A stretch of 64,000 nucleotides of DNA from Clostridium estertheticum (GTDB lineage Bacteria > Bacillota > Clostridia > Clostridiales > Clostridiaceae). Positions 52,912 through 61,144 of the stretch are shown here, one piece after another (position 1 is the first letter of the stretch; each line of letters starts with the position of its first letter). Below the pieces are notes generated by a model that had not been told where the DNA came from, did not search any database, and worked only from the letters and a program-made list of their open reading frames with translations. Made by a program: the position numbers and the translations under genes. The stretch is from contig NZ_JAAMNH020000001.1 in NCBI RefSeq assembly GCF_011065935.2, positions 1,013,001-1,077,000 on the forward strand. The letters run 5' to 3'.

Positions 52912-53451
52912 ATGGGAAATCTAAAGATAACAGATTTTAAAAAGTATTTAAAGAGTAAAAGCGAAGAAGAGCTGCTACAAGAAATTCTAAATCTTGCAAA
53001 GACCTTTAAAGATGTTAAAGAATATTACAATTTAAAGATAAATCCTGAATCAGAAAAAGAAACCTTAGAAAAGTATAAAAAAATAGTAAATAATGAGTTC
53101 TTACCAGACAGGGGCTTTGGAAAAATGAGATATTCAGTAGTTAACGATGCTATAAAAGAATTTCAAAAGATTTCAAGTACACTAGAAAATATTGCTGAAT
53201 TAATGTTATTTTATGCAGAGATAGGTGTCGAATTTACTAATACCTATGGAGATATAGATGAAAAATTCTATAATCATATTGCAAGGGCATATGATAATGC
53301 TCTAGAATATATTCAAAAAAATAACCTAGAGTCAATATTTAAAGAAAAGGCCTCAGAAATTCAATATGAGGCAAGTGATATTGGATGGGGATTTGGAGAT
53401 TATATTAGTGAATTACATTCTAATTACTATGGTTGGGAAGAGGAAGAATAA
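52912..53451 (+). CDS. DUF6155-family protein
   Basis: A 179-residue soluble helical protein starting KITDFKKYLKSKSEEELLQE and ending ISELHSNYYGW. Length and pattern match DUF6155 proteins, of unknown function. AAAGGAGAG precedes ATG. It stands alone. Confidence 0.75.
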   Translation: MGNLKITDFKKYLKSKSEEELLQEILNLAKTFKDVKEYYNLKINPESEKETLEKYKKIVNNEFLPDRGFGKMRYSVVNDAIKEFQKISSTLENIAELMLFYAEIGVEFTNTYGDIDEKFYNHIARAYDNALEYIQKNNLESIFKEKASEIQYEASDIGWGFGDYISELHSNYYGWEEEE

Positions 53452-53880
53452 ATAAATGGTAGTATTGCAATTTTTAAATATTTTCCATTGATTATACTTT
53501 TTCCTTAAGCCTTATTGTCTGTAATGGATAAAAAATTAAATAAGTAACTACTTAACATTTATTGAGAATTAGAAACATTTCTTCATAAATATTATGCGCG
53601 TAATGACGGCGGATGTGATGAGTGTAACTCTGATATATATGAGTCTTAGTTACTTCACATTCCGTAGCAAACAACAACTTCCAGTTATTGTTATCTACCC
53701 CGAGGACGTAGTAAAAACTGGAAGCTTTTACTTTCTAATAGATCTATAGCCAAAGGGGAAGATGTGCAATTTGTTATAAATAAGGAAGTTATAGATTACC
53801 TAGGAGAGTTTAATTTATTTTATCAAACAGCCATAAGATCCATTTGGTTGAGCTTCTAATCATCTATATATTTGCACTTT
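53452..53880. other. Fragment-rich intergenic region
   Basis: 53593..53650 repeats the 3' end of the Cys-rich gene at 58221 (DECNSDIYES-like). A type-A repeat lies at 53675..53738. Then RSIAKGEDVQFVINKEVIDY and LGEFNLFYQTA run to a stop at 53860, an unassigned C-terminal scrap. Confidence 0.55.
53675..53738. repeat. Type-A palindromic repeat, copy 4
   Basis: AACTTCCAGTTATTGTTATC, TACCCCGAGGACGTAGTAAA, AACTGGAAGCTTTTACTTTC. The 11-bp ends AACTTCCAGTT and AACTGGAAGCTT are inverted. Confidence 0.7.
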
Positions 53881-53883
53881 TTT

Positions 53884-53913
53884 CGGGGTCAAAAAACGTC
53901 ATTTTTGACCTCG
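53884..53913. terminator. Hairpin CGGGGTCAAAAA/TTTTTGACCTCG
   Basis: A strong, almost perfect 12-bp stem with a six-base loop. TTTT follows. Confidence 0.6.
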
Positions 53914-54494
53914 TTTTGCCCACGAAATCGGCCTCAAACCACAACATTTTATGGTCAAACACTACTTTTTATCCTTCAAAGCATATGATATATGCCTATT
54001 TCTGCTCTATCAACTCTAGCATTTCCATTACATTTATATATAGGAATTAAGCTACATGTAAATAGTGTAATTTTTACAAATGCATGACCATCTAATAATA
54101 TTACTAGCTCTGTGAACTACTATCCACCTAAGAAGTGGGAGCTTCTCGGTCAATATCATTAATGTGACAAGTTTATCCGAGCTGTTAGTAAGGTCGCACC
54201 GACCTCGCTTAATTTTTATAGGCTTTACTTTTGTACCTTGTATAGTTTACGCACTAGAGGAGTTTCGCTTGGTTTCCGCATAGTTAATTTCCTAGTGCAA
54301 CCTCATATACAGTTATCAAAGTACGTTTAACACTAATATTATAGCCATTCTTATAAAAATAATACAAAATAATTATTATAAATAGTATCGAACTATTTAT
54401 AATAATGTGCTATCCATCACCCACCTAAGAGGTGGGTGAATTTTGCACAAAATCAGTTAAATTTCTAAAATAAATGTACTTATATAAAGATAGG
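53914..54494. mobile_element. IS200/IS605-like end remnants
   Basis: No intact gene. On the minus strand 54312..54110 reads like the 3' end and right terminus of an IS605-type tnpB element, ending GAGAAGCTCCCACTTCTTAG then GTGGATAGTAGTTCAC. A second small hairpin CACCCACC-TAA-GAGGTGGGTG lies at 54421..54441. The tail TTGCACAAAATCAGT resembles that near 44030. The assignment rests on remembered patterns. Confidence 0.45.
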
Positions 54495-55259
54495 TTATAA
54501 TTTTTTATACATCCTCATTGCAAAGATATAAGCAACAACTATTATTGCTATACACCAAGCAAGGGCAACCCAGATATCATTTCCTACTGGTTGGTTTGCC
54601 AATAAATTACGAATAGCTTCTACGATAGGCGTTACAGGTTGATTTTCTGCAAAAGCACGTACTGCTGAAGGCATAGTATCTGTTGGCACAAAGGCAGAAC
54701 TGATAAATGGTAAGAAGATAATTGGGTAAGCGAATGCGCCTGCACCATCTGGTGTTTTAGCAGCAAGTCCTGCAATTATAGCAATCCAAGTCAAAGCAAG
54801 TGTAAAGATCCCAAGAATTCCAAATACCGCGAGCCACTCTAAGATTCCTGCGCAGGAACGGAAACCCATTAATAATGCAACAAGTATAATCACTACTACA
54901 GAAATTCCATTAGAAATTAATGAGGTTAATACATGTCCCCATAATACTGTAGAACGAGCGATAGGCATAGAGTGAAAACGTTCAAAGATACCACGTTGTT
55001 TATCTGTAAACAAACGGTACGCTACATAGGCAATCCCACTACCAATAGTCATTAACATTATACCTGGTAATAGATAATCAACATAATTTTCTGTACCTGT
55101 TGCGATTGCACCACCAAATACATAAACGAATAATAACATAATCGCAATTGGTGTGATACTAACTGTAATAATTGTATCCATACTTCTAAAAATATGACGC
55201 ATAGAACGTCCAAACATAACACTCATATCTTTGAAAAAATATTTATTTGTAGATTTCAT
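54495..55259 (-). CDS. ABC-2 type transporter permease
   Basis: A 254-residue DrrB-like permease with six helices (ITPIAIMLLFVYVFGGAI near residue 35, and GIFERFHSMPIARS, the typical cytoplasmic loop). It ends with a YIFAMRMYKKL helix. Its ATG follows the ATPase stop directly. With the ATPase it should export a drug or lipid-like compound. Confidence 0.92.
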   Translation of the reverse strand: MKSTNKYFFKDMSVMFGRSMRHIFRSMDTIITVSITPIAIMLLFVYVFGGAIATGTENYVDYLLPGIMLMTIGSGIAYVAYRLFTDKQRGIFERFHSMPIARSTVLWGHVLTSLISNGISVVVIILVALLMGFRSCAGILEWLAVFGILGIFTLALTWIAIIAGLAAKTPDGAGAFAYPIIFLPFISSAFVPTDTMPSAVRAFAENQPVTPIVEAIRNLLANQPVGNDIWVALAWCIAIIVVAYIFAMRMYKKL

Positions 55260-56021
55260 TTATTTCTCCTCCTTTTTACCAATGATTGTTAGGAATATTT
55301 CTTCTAACGTAGGTTGTTTTTCAACATATTCAACTTTTGCAGGTGGGAATAATTTTTTCAATCCTTCTAGTGTATCTAGAGCAATGATTTTTCCTCCATG
55401 AAGAATAGCGATTTTATCTGCAAGTTGTTCTGCTTCCTCTAAATATTGAGTCGTTAAGAATACTGTAGTTCCTGCAGCTGATAACTCTTTTACAATCTTC
55501 CAAACTTCTAAACGTGCTTCTGGATCAAGACCTGTCGTTGGCTCATCTAGGAAAATAATCTTTGGATTTCCCACAAGACTCATTGAGATATCAATTCTTC
55601 TTTTCATCCCTCCAGAGTAAGTACCCACTCTGCGGTCTGCAGCCTCTGACATACCAAAACGATTAATTAACTCATCTGCTACTTGATTTGGATTTTTAAG
55701 ATGTCTAAGTTTTGCTATCATTTGAATATTTTCACGTCCAGTCAAAATTTCATCAATAGCAGCAAACTGGCCAGTAAGACTGATAGAACCTCTAATCTCC
55801 CCTGGATTTTTTTCAATATCAAAACCATTGATCACAACACTTCCAGCATCTGCTTTAAGTAAAGTAACCATGATTCTAATCATCGTTGTTTTTCCGGATC
55901 CATTGGAACCTAGTAATGCAAAGATACATCCCTGCTCTACTTCAAAATCTACTCCTTTGAGTACTTCTACATCTTTGAAAGATTTCTTTACCCCTTTAAT
56001 TTGTATGATATTTTTTTTCAT
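55260..56021 (-). CDS. ABC transporter ATPase, DrrA-type
   Basis: A 253-residue ATPase. Walker A GSNGSGKTT, signature YSGGMKRRI, Walker B IIFLDEPTTGLD, and TQYLEEAEQLAD, the DrrA-type switch region. GGAGGAAAAG precedes ATG. The C-terminus (PTLEEIFLTII) matches the DrrA regulatory tail. It is downstream of a PadR/DUF1048 set but separated by a terminator. Confidence 0.93.
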   Translation of the reverse strand: MKKNIIQIKGVKKSFKDVEVLKGVDFEVEQGCIFALLGSNGSGKTTMIRIMVTLLKADAGSVVINGFDIEKNPGEIRGSISLTGQFAAIDEILTGRENIQMIAKLRHLKNPNQVADELINRFGMSEAADRRVGTYSGGMKRRIDISMSLVGNPKIIFLDEPTTGLDPEARLEVWKIVKELSAAGTTVFLTTQYLEEAEQLADKIAILHGGKIIALDTLEGLKKLFPPAKVEYVEKQPTLEEIFLTIIGKKEEK

Positions 56022-56101
56022 TTTCTTTTCCTCCTCTACAATATAGTAACCTTACTCAAATCTCAGTTTAATCATTTCAATGCAGCTTGAGTAGTTATCA
56101 T

Positions 56102-56148
56102 AAAAAAAGAGCCGACAACTGTGATTTCACTCACATGTTATCGGCTCT
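56102..56148 (-). terminator. Terminator between the KTR and ABC genes
   Basis: On the minus strand AGAGCCGATAACATGTGA and TCACAGTTGTCGGCTCT pair, followed by TTTTTTT. The KTR gene stop lies inside it. Confidence 0.8.
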
Positions 56149-56326
56149 GCGTCTTAGCGTCTGGCTCTTTAATAACTGATATATTCAGTTGTTTTACATT
56201 GATTATCGTTTCTTGTTTACACTTGGGACAAAATAGTGGGAAGTTTTCAAGCACCGTATCATCACGTATCTTGACCCTTGTTTTGTTGCCACAGACTGGG
56301 CATAATATCCACTCGTATTTACACAC
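56138..56326 (-). CDS. Cysteine-rich KTR-type small protein
   Basis: A 62-residue zinc-ribbon protein: LCPVCGNKTRVKIRDDT and LFCPKCKQETIINVKQLN hold two CxxC pairs, and the NKTR segment gives the family its name. Such proteins are frequent on Gram-positive mobile elements. It sits between the DUF1048 and ABC genes. Function unknown; it may bind nucleic acid. AAGGGATGG precedes the start. Confidence 0.8.
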   Translation of the reverse strand: MCKYEWILCPVCGNKTRVKIRDDTVLENFPLFCPKCKQETIINVKQLNISVIKEPDAKTQSR

Positions 56327-56470
56327 TCTACCATCCCTTTAGTTGATGTTTTTGTTGACCACTATCATTTTAATGATTGCAAACATTAAGCTGCTTTTCA
56401 ATGTACGCAACCTTTGCGCGAGGCACAGACCTTTCACTTCAATTTCTTTTTCAATCCTGATATCTCCCTT

Positions 56471-56821
56471 TTACTTTGTTTTATCCGTAATCTTTTTCAT
56501 GGCCTTGTTAACTTCTTGGTCAACAGATTCTTGATAGATGTCAGCGTAAGTTTTTGAATCTTTGATTAGATCGTCGCAGAAAGCCGCTACGTCACTGCCC
56601 GTCACTTCGATCACGCCTTTCCTAAAGGCCGCGCCCTCTTCAAAAAGATCGATAATCCCCGAGAGTAAACCTATCCCGTCGGTTAGCTCAACAGGGCCGA
56701 CATTAAAGAGATATTTTTGAATCTCTTTATAAACAATCTGATAATCTTTCGGGAGCGCTTTGACACGCGCCACGTGCGCTCGCCACTCTTTTTTGCCTTC
56801 TATGATATCTTGTATTCTCAT
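56471..56821 (-). CDS. DUF1048-family protein (second)
   Basis: A 116-residue DUF1048 protein (MRIQDIIEGKKEWRAHVARV, LPKDYQIVYKEIQKYL, GVIEVTGSDVAAFCDDL). It follows its paralogue by nine bases and is part of a PadR-led operon. The DNA here is clearly richer in GC than the rest of the window, suggesting recent import. Role unknown; DUF1048 genes commonly accompany PadR and ABC exporters. Confidence 0.85.
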   Translation of the reverse strand: MRIQDIIEGKKEWRAHVARVKALPKDYQIVYKEIQKYLFNVGPVELTDGIGLLSGIIDLFEEGAAFRKGVIEVTGSDVAAFCDDLIKDSKTYADIYQESVDQEVNKAMKKITDKTK

Positions 56822-56830
56822 TTTATCCTC

Positions 56831-57178
56831 CTATTTACCCAATTTTTTAGCGATATTATTGTTGAGTTGCTTGCGCCACTTGTCGCGAAAAGACTTTCCC
56901 CCTTCTTCGCCGGCCAGTGCGCAGCAGAAGCCTTTGATATCGTCACCCAAAACCTCTTCTACACTCTGACCGTCCGCAGCCGTTTCTTCGAGCAGGCCAA
57001 GCACACCGTCAAGAATTGGCATGAGGTTGCGACCGGTGAAATCTGTGTGCGGCCAAAGATTAGCCTTAATTTTTTCCCATGCCGCTTGATAATCAGCCGG
57101 TAGCTTTTTGGCTCGCGATTCAAAAGTTTTCAATTCTTTAGTCATGTCGCTTCCCGTAATTTTTTCCCAAAAATTCAT
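56831..57178 (-). CDS. DUF1048-family protein (first)
   Basis: A 115-residue paralogue of the next gene (MNFWEKITGSDMTKELKTFE, LPADYQAAWEKI, GDDIKGFCCALAGEEG). Its ATG overlaps the PadR stop (ATGA), so translation is coupled. GC-rich compared with the surroundings. Probably an inner-face helical protein; function not established. Confidence 0.85.
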   Translation of the reverse strand: MNFWEKITGSDMTKELKTFESRAKKLPADYQAAWEKIKANLWPHTDFTGRNLMPILDGVLGLLEETAADGQSVEEVLGDDIKGFCCALAGEEGGKSFRDKWRKQLNNNIAKKLGK

Positions 57179-57510
57179 TTTTTCTTCTCCTTTAACTCGT
57201 TAATTTTTGATGATACGAATTCCCATCTTTCCCAGAACCTCCTCAGCTCCTCACGACCAGCGTCGTTGAGCTTGAAAAACTTTCGCGGCGGTCCCATATC
57301 TGATGGTTTTTTTTCTATGTCCACGAGTTTATTCTTCTCAAGCCGCACCAAAATGGTGTAAACTGTCCCATCCACAACGTCCGAAAATCCGAGGGCATTC
57401 AGCCTCCTAGTAATCTCGTAACCATATATTTCCTCATGGCTGATGATTTCAAGAACAGAGCCTTCCAGTACACCTTTTAGCATTTCTGTAATATTTTCCA
57501 AATGGATCAC
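57175..57510 (-). CDS. PadR-family transcriptional regulator
   Basis: A 111-residue PadR-type winged helix: LEIISHEEIYGYEITRRLNA, VDGTVYTILVRLEKN, and DMGPPRKFFKLNDAG for the wing. It heads the DUF1048 operon and likely represses it until a drug binds. Upstream, TAGTATCACTTACTACCACT, then ATAGTATCACGTAGTAGTGG, contain repeated ACTAC/GTAGT and TAGTATCAC elements that may be its operator. Confidence 0.9.
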   Translation of the reverse strand: MIHLENITEMLKGVLEGSVLEIISHEEIYGYEITRRLNALGFSDVVDGTVYTILVRLEKNKLVDIEKKPSDMGPPRKFFKLNDAGREELRRFWERWEFVSSKINELKEKKK

Positions 57511-57519
57511 CTCTTCACT

Positions 57520-57585
57520 ATTTAGTATTACCGATATTAAGTATCACTTACTACCACTATATAGTATCACGTAGTAGTGGCAGTG
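57520..57585. promoter_or_regulatory. Likely PadR operator region
   Basis: Repeated TAGTAT and CACTTACTACCACT/CACGTAGTAGTGG elements lie directly before the padR start, overlapping its expected promoter. Confidence 0.5.
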
Positions 57586-57732
57586 TCAATATGATATATT
57601 TATTTTTTTAAGTTTATTTTTACAACCGTTTATGCGGAAAGTCCAAATTGCTTGGTAGTAAAATTCTTAGGGAAAATAATTAGTGATAATATCACTCGTG
57701 ATATTAAAGAAAGTTATTTAGTACCTAAGAAC

Positions 57733-57812
57733 CCCATGGTTGTATAAATTCACCGTACGATATAGCAAAAACAATATTTGATAATATAGATACAGGTACT
57801 CCGGTAGTTTGT
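57733..57812 (+). pseudogene. Third, diverged scrap of the L,D-transpeptidase gene end
   Basis: CCCATGGTTGTATAAATTCA through GTAGTTTGT matches the last 80 bases of the two transpeptidase genes, with about ten changes, coding PHGCINSPYDIAKTIFDNID. The rest of the gene is absent. Confidence 0.8.
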
Positions 57813-57862
57813 ATCCGATTTATGCAATTAATAGTAAACTGGAAGTTTATGTTTGTTAATTT

Positions 57863-57931
57863 GGATTTGGTTATAACTTAGTTGCAGGAGCTAACATCGC
57901 AGGGTTTGTTAAAATTGCAGCAGCTATGGAT
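57863..57931 (+). pseudogene. Remnant resembling glutamate dehydrogenase C-terminus
   Basis: GFGYNLVAGANIAGFVKIAA and AM resembles the conserved GANIAGF-x-K-x-A-x-AM near the end of NAD(P) glutamate dehydrogenases. Only about 22 codons remain. Confidence 0.5.
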
Positions 57932-58008
57932 CTGAAATTAAATATAATTATAAATACAGTAATTTTAAAGAATTGGTGTAGGGACTATTATAATTTGCTA
58001 TAATATAA

Positions 58009-58089
58009 ATGAGTCCATTAGCTAAAGAAATAATAGAAAAGCTAAATAAAGAAGAAGATTCTGTTGATTTACACTTTATCTTATCCTAA
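58009..58089 (+). pseudogene. 26-codon N-terminal scrap
   Basis: MSPLAKEIIEKLNKEEDSVD then LHFILS and stop. It recalls the start of DUF2281-type antitoxins (LAKEI-x-x-KL), but no site or continuation is seen. Confidence 0.3.
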
Positions 58090-58220
58090 GCTTTACGAAT
58101 TAATTTAGTGCACCTGCGCTGTTATATTCTACTCTTGATTTTTAGATAAAATAAAGGATGTGTTTACATTGAAGGAGCATCCGAAGCATTAGAACCCAAA
58201 TTTAGAAAGGTGGAATTGAG

Positions 58221-58412
58221 ATGGCAAATAAAACAAAAGTATATTATCAACATGAGGAAGAGGAAGATAATGAGCAATTCCTAAGAAACTTTGAATATAA
58301 AGGGGAAGAAATATTCGCCTGTGACACTTGTGAAACTGAAATATCAGAAGAGGAATATAAGCGTAATGACGGCAGATGTGATGAGTGTAATGCTGATATA
58401 TATGAGTCTTAG
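58221..58412 (+). CDS. Small acidic Cys-rich protein
   Basis: A 63-residue protein: an acidic stretch (HEEEEDNEQF), then CDTCETEISEEEY and RNDGRCDECNADIYES, making one zinc ribbon. AAAGGTGGAA precedes ATG. Its last codons and 3' flank are repeated at 53593..53690. Possibly an RNA- or protein-binding ribbon; no function assignable. Confidence 0.65.
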   Translation: MANKTKVYYQHEEEEDNEQFLRNFEYKGEEIFACDTCETEISEEEYKRNDGRCDECNADIYES

Positions 58413-58436
58413 TTACTTCACATTCCGTAGCAAACA

Positions 58437-58475
58437 ACAACTTTCAGTTATTGTTACGTCACCCGAGAATTTGCC
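58437..58475. repeat. Type-A repeat, left half only
   Basis: CAACTTTCAGTTATTGTTAC then GTCACCCGAGAATTTGCC. The right arm is missing. Confidence 0.55.
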
Positions 58476-58791
58476 AAATTGTATAGGGGCAAAGGTGAAA
58501 TCTGCCCCTATAAATTTGGGAATAAGTTTTTGATTTGTAGAAAAATAGAAAAATGAGTAGTATAATTGTAATTATATTGGTTTAATTACTGGCATTATTT
58601 TTTTTATAAAACATGTATGGATTGAAAGTAATAAATGGGGATTAGGTACTAGCTAATCACATAAATAAAATAGTAGTTCACTTTAATTAATCACTTATTA
58701 TATTTATCTAATAAAAAATAACTATTTAGAAGGAAACAACTTTCAAATGCAGAATAGATATATAAAAGATTATTTAAAGGAGGTCAAATAA
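58476..58791. other. Intergenic region, nothing recognised
   Basis: AT-rich sequence. A short GGGGCA...TGCCCC hairpin (GGGGCAAAGG/TCTGCCCC) lies near 58485..58507. AAAGGAGGTC precedes the next gene. Confidence 0.35.
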
Positions 58792-58953
58792 ATGTCAAAA
58801 TTAGAAATCCCAAAAGATAAAGACGAAATAAAGCGACAAATTAAAACCTTACAGGCCCAATTAGTTATAGATGATAAGAAAAGAGATAGCAAAAGTAAGC
58901 AAATACACCAAGATGAAATTAAAGCCTTTAAAAAAGCTTTAAGCGATAAATAA
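58792..58953 (+). CDS. Small Lys-rich helical protein
   Basis: A 53-residue highly charged protein (MSKLEIPKDKDEIKRQIKTL, then QAQLVIDDKKRDSKSKQIHQ), probably one long helix. AAAGGAGGTC lies eight bases before ATG, which makes it credible. Family unknown; it may be a small spore or stress protein, without evidence. Confidence 0.6.
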   Translation: MSKLEIPKDKDEIKRQIKTLQAQLVIDDKKRDSKSKQIHQDEIKAFKKALSDK

Positions 58954-59071
58954 GAGATATTAACTAACTGAGTGATATATATCTTTAAACAATATAAATA
59001 ATTTTTGAATTATATATCCTCTAAAGGGCAATATATAAATTAACAAAAATTATATATTAGTAGAGGTTTTA

Positions 59072-59244
59072 GTGTACGTAGATAAATCAGTACTAAAAAG
59101 TGAAAATGATATAAAAAAGAAGCTACCGATGTTCATAAGAAGTTTCATCATCACAAGGAAGAGGTTAGTACTTTAAACAGCAAAGTGGAAAATAGCGTAT
59201 TAGATTTTGATAAGGAAATTGTAGAAGAAAAATACTTTAAATAA
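59072..59244 (+). pseudogene. Frameshifted small coiled-coil gene
   Basis: GTG start behind GAGG: VYVDKSVLKSENDIKK, then after a shift in a run of six A the frame KKEATDVHKKFHHHKEEVST and LNSKVENSVLDFDKEIVEEK continues to a stop. The ungapped frame stops early. Either an indel or natural slippage. Confidence 0.45.
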
Positions 59245-59343
59245 CAGTAATAATATAGCAACAACTTTAGACTGGTTAAAGTTTCTTTCATTTAATATCA
59301 AGTTAATTATATTCAGTTAAAAAATTATATGCCAGGGAAAACT

Positions 59344-59379
59344 AATAAAAGGGAGTTCACTTATGAACTCCCTTTTATT
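59344..59379. terminator. Perfect 16-bp hairpin terminator
   Basis: AATAAAAGGGAGTTCA and TGAACTCCCTTTTATT pair over CTTA, with A- and T-rich sides usable in both directions. Confidence 0.85.
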
Positions 59380-59495
59380 ATATTTATATATTCAATTTTT
59401 AATTAAGTAGAGCATAGTAATTTATTTCAATTTAAGTAGCCAAATCATTGTTGTATTTGAACAAAAGCCTTCCCATTATAGTAGATCAAGCTAGT

Positions 59496-59575
59496 AACTT
59501 CCAGTTATTGTGATGTCCCCCGAGGGCGTAGTAAAAACTGGAAATTTTTGCTTTCTACGAGCGAAGCGAATCATA
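59496..59575. repeat. Type-A repeat, copy 6, with GAGCGAAGCGAA tail
   Basis: AACTTCCAGTTATTGTGATG, TCCCCCGAGGGCGTAGTAAA, AACTGGAAATTTTTGC, then CTACGAGCGAAGCGAATC. The tail links type A to type B repeats. Confidence 0.7.
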
Positions 59576-59595
59576 CTACAAGATTAACTTGTCCA

Positions 59596-60870
59596 TTATT
59601 TAACTGCATCTTCTTTTTCAGGTTCTTTACCAAAGTATTTATCTAATTCCTTTTTCATGTTATCTGGAATCTTTCTTTCAATTGGAAATACTATTGAATT
59701 TACAATGGATTCGCTGAATTCTTTTGTTATTATGGTAGTTTTTTCTAAGGCTTCAGCACTTAAAAAATCCATAACATCGTTACGACTGTGGATGAATGCT
59801 CCACCCATAGGTGCAAAACGGCAGAATGTAAGAGATGGAATTCCTGCATCTGCAAAGGCTGTGGAATCACTTGAATATATGCTCTGTTCTACCTTAAGCG
59901 GGAAGCCTTTAATTTTAGCCATATGATCAATATAATCAATCAAGCTTTGCTGCGCGGTAACTAGGGCCTTCTCTTTTCCGATAATGGAACCTGCAACGTC
60001 TACATTAATCATTAGAAGATGTTTTTGTAGTTCTTCCTCATGAGCCTTTAAATAAGCTTTACTACCAAGAAGTCCAACCTCTTCAGAACCATACCATACA
60101 AATTTTAATGTTCTAATTGGAGGATTTTCTTTAAAATGTCTAAGAAGTTCCATTATAATAACTGAACCAGCACCATTGTCATATACACCAGTACTGAAAG
60201 GCGTACTGTCATAATGAGCACCGAAAGATATTATCTCATCAGGGTATTTTGTGCCTTCTAAGGTTACAACAACATTATGTGAAGTAAGTTCGATATCTTC
60301 AGTAATTAGTTCTACTTTCACCATAGAAGCTTTGTTTTGAACCATATGGAAGCCGTCTTTCATACGCATATTTATAGCGGGTACTTTTCCGTGTTGAGTA
60401 TTCTTTTCACGCATTCTACTTACAGTAATATCAGTTTTATCTTCATCATCCATGGCAGTACCACACATGGTTATATAACCAGCGATACCAGCTTTTATAA
60501 GTTTTTTATAAAGCTTAGGATCTGGACCCATATTTATAAGTACAAATTTTCCTTTAAGGTCTATTAAATTTGCATCAAGCCCATCTTCTATATATACAAA
60601 ATCTGTAGTTATTCCACCTTCAGGTGTGCTAATTGAGCTGTTATATGGTGTAATGTCATATTCTTTTTCATAAGGCTCAACTACCGTAAGTGTTGCTTTC
60701 TTAATATTAGAAGTAGGAACTTTAAAACATTCTAAGTGTCCCGTGCAGCCTATTGAAGATATTTCCTCAATTAGAAGGTTTGCAGCTTTTAATTCCTCTT
60801 CTGAACCACTGGTTCGTACAAAACCAATTTTCTTTAAAAGTTCAAATTCTCTTTGACTATTGATTGGCAT
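59596..60870 (-). CDS. M28-family metallopeptidase with PA-type insert
   Basis: A 424-residue aminopeptidase. The zinc ligands expected in M28 are visible: His in GAHYDS, Asp in GVYDNGAGS, Glu-Glu in GSEEVGLLGS, Asp in MINVDVAG and His in FIHSRND. A PA-like segment (GKFVLINMGPDPKLYKKLIK) interrupts the N-terminal part. No signal peptide, so cytoplasmic. GGGGGAAAC precedes ATG. It should trim N-terminal residues from peptides. Confidence 0.9.
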   Translation of the reverse strand: MPINSQREFELLKKIGFVRTSGSEEELKAANLLIEEISSIGCTGHLECFKVPTSNIKKATLTVVEPYEKEYDITPYNSSISTPEGGITTDFVYIEDGLDANLIDLKGKFVLINMGPDPKLYKKLIKAGIAGYITMCGTAMDDEDKTDITVSRMREKNTQHGKVPAINMRMKDGFHMVQNKASMVKVELITEDIELTSHNVVVTLEGTKYPDEIISFGAHYDSTPFSTGVYDNGAGSVIIMELLRHFKENPPIRTLKFVWYGSEEVGLLGSKAYLKAHEEELQKHLLMINVDVAGSIIGKEKALVTAQQSLIDYIDHMAKIKGFPLKVEQSIYSSDSTAFADAGIPSLTFCRFAPMGGAFIHSRNDVMDFLSAEALEKTTIITKEFSESIVNSIVFPIERKIPDNMKKELDKYFGKEPEKEDAVK

Positions 60871-61144
60871 AACGTTTCCCCCTTAGTGTATGTAATTATA
60901 TATAGTATACCAAATTTAGGATAAAACTCAAAATGTGGAGAGCCGTACCATTAGCAAAGAATAACTTGATAGCTGGACCACGCAAACTTGTGACTTCAGT
61001 CGTGAGTTAGTGTTTCTTTTATGATAGTAAAAGCATCTTTAAAACATATAAATAGAATGTAAGTTCGCATGAATTTTGTTATAATAAATGTATGTATAGG
61101 AAATAATAATAGTATAGCAAAAGTAGAAATGGAGGTAAATATTC
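60871..61144. other. Left flank and left end of the TnpB element
   Basis: After the peptidase promoter, a hairpin at 60987..61006 marks the probable element end. AAATGGAGGTAAAT precedes tnpB. Confidence 0.5.
60987..61006. repeat. Left subterminal hairpin
   Basis: CTTGTGAC and GTCGTGAG pair (with G-T pairs) over TTCA. The same GTGACTTCAGTC core is at the right end. Confidence 0.6.

Noticed and set aside
21057..59575. Interpretation of the spaced palindromes as a CRISPR array
   Set aside because: Copies are kilobases apart with variable sequence; there are no regular spacers and no cas genes.
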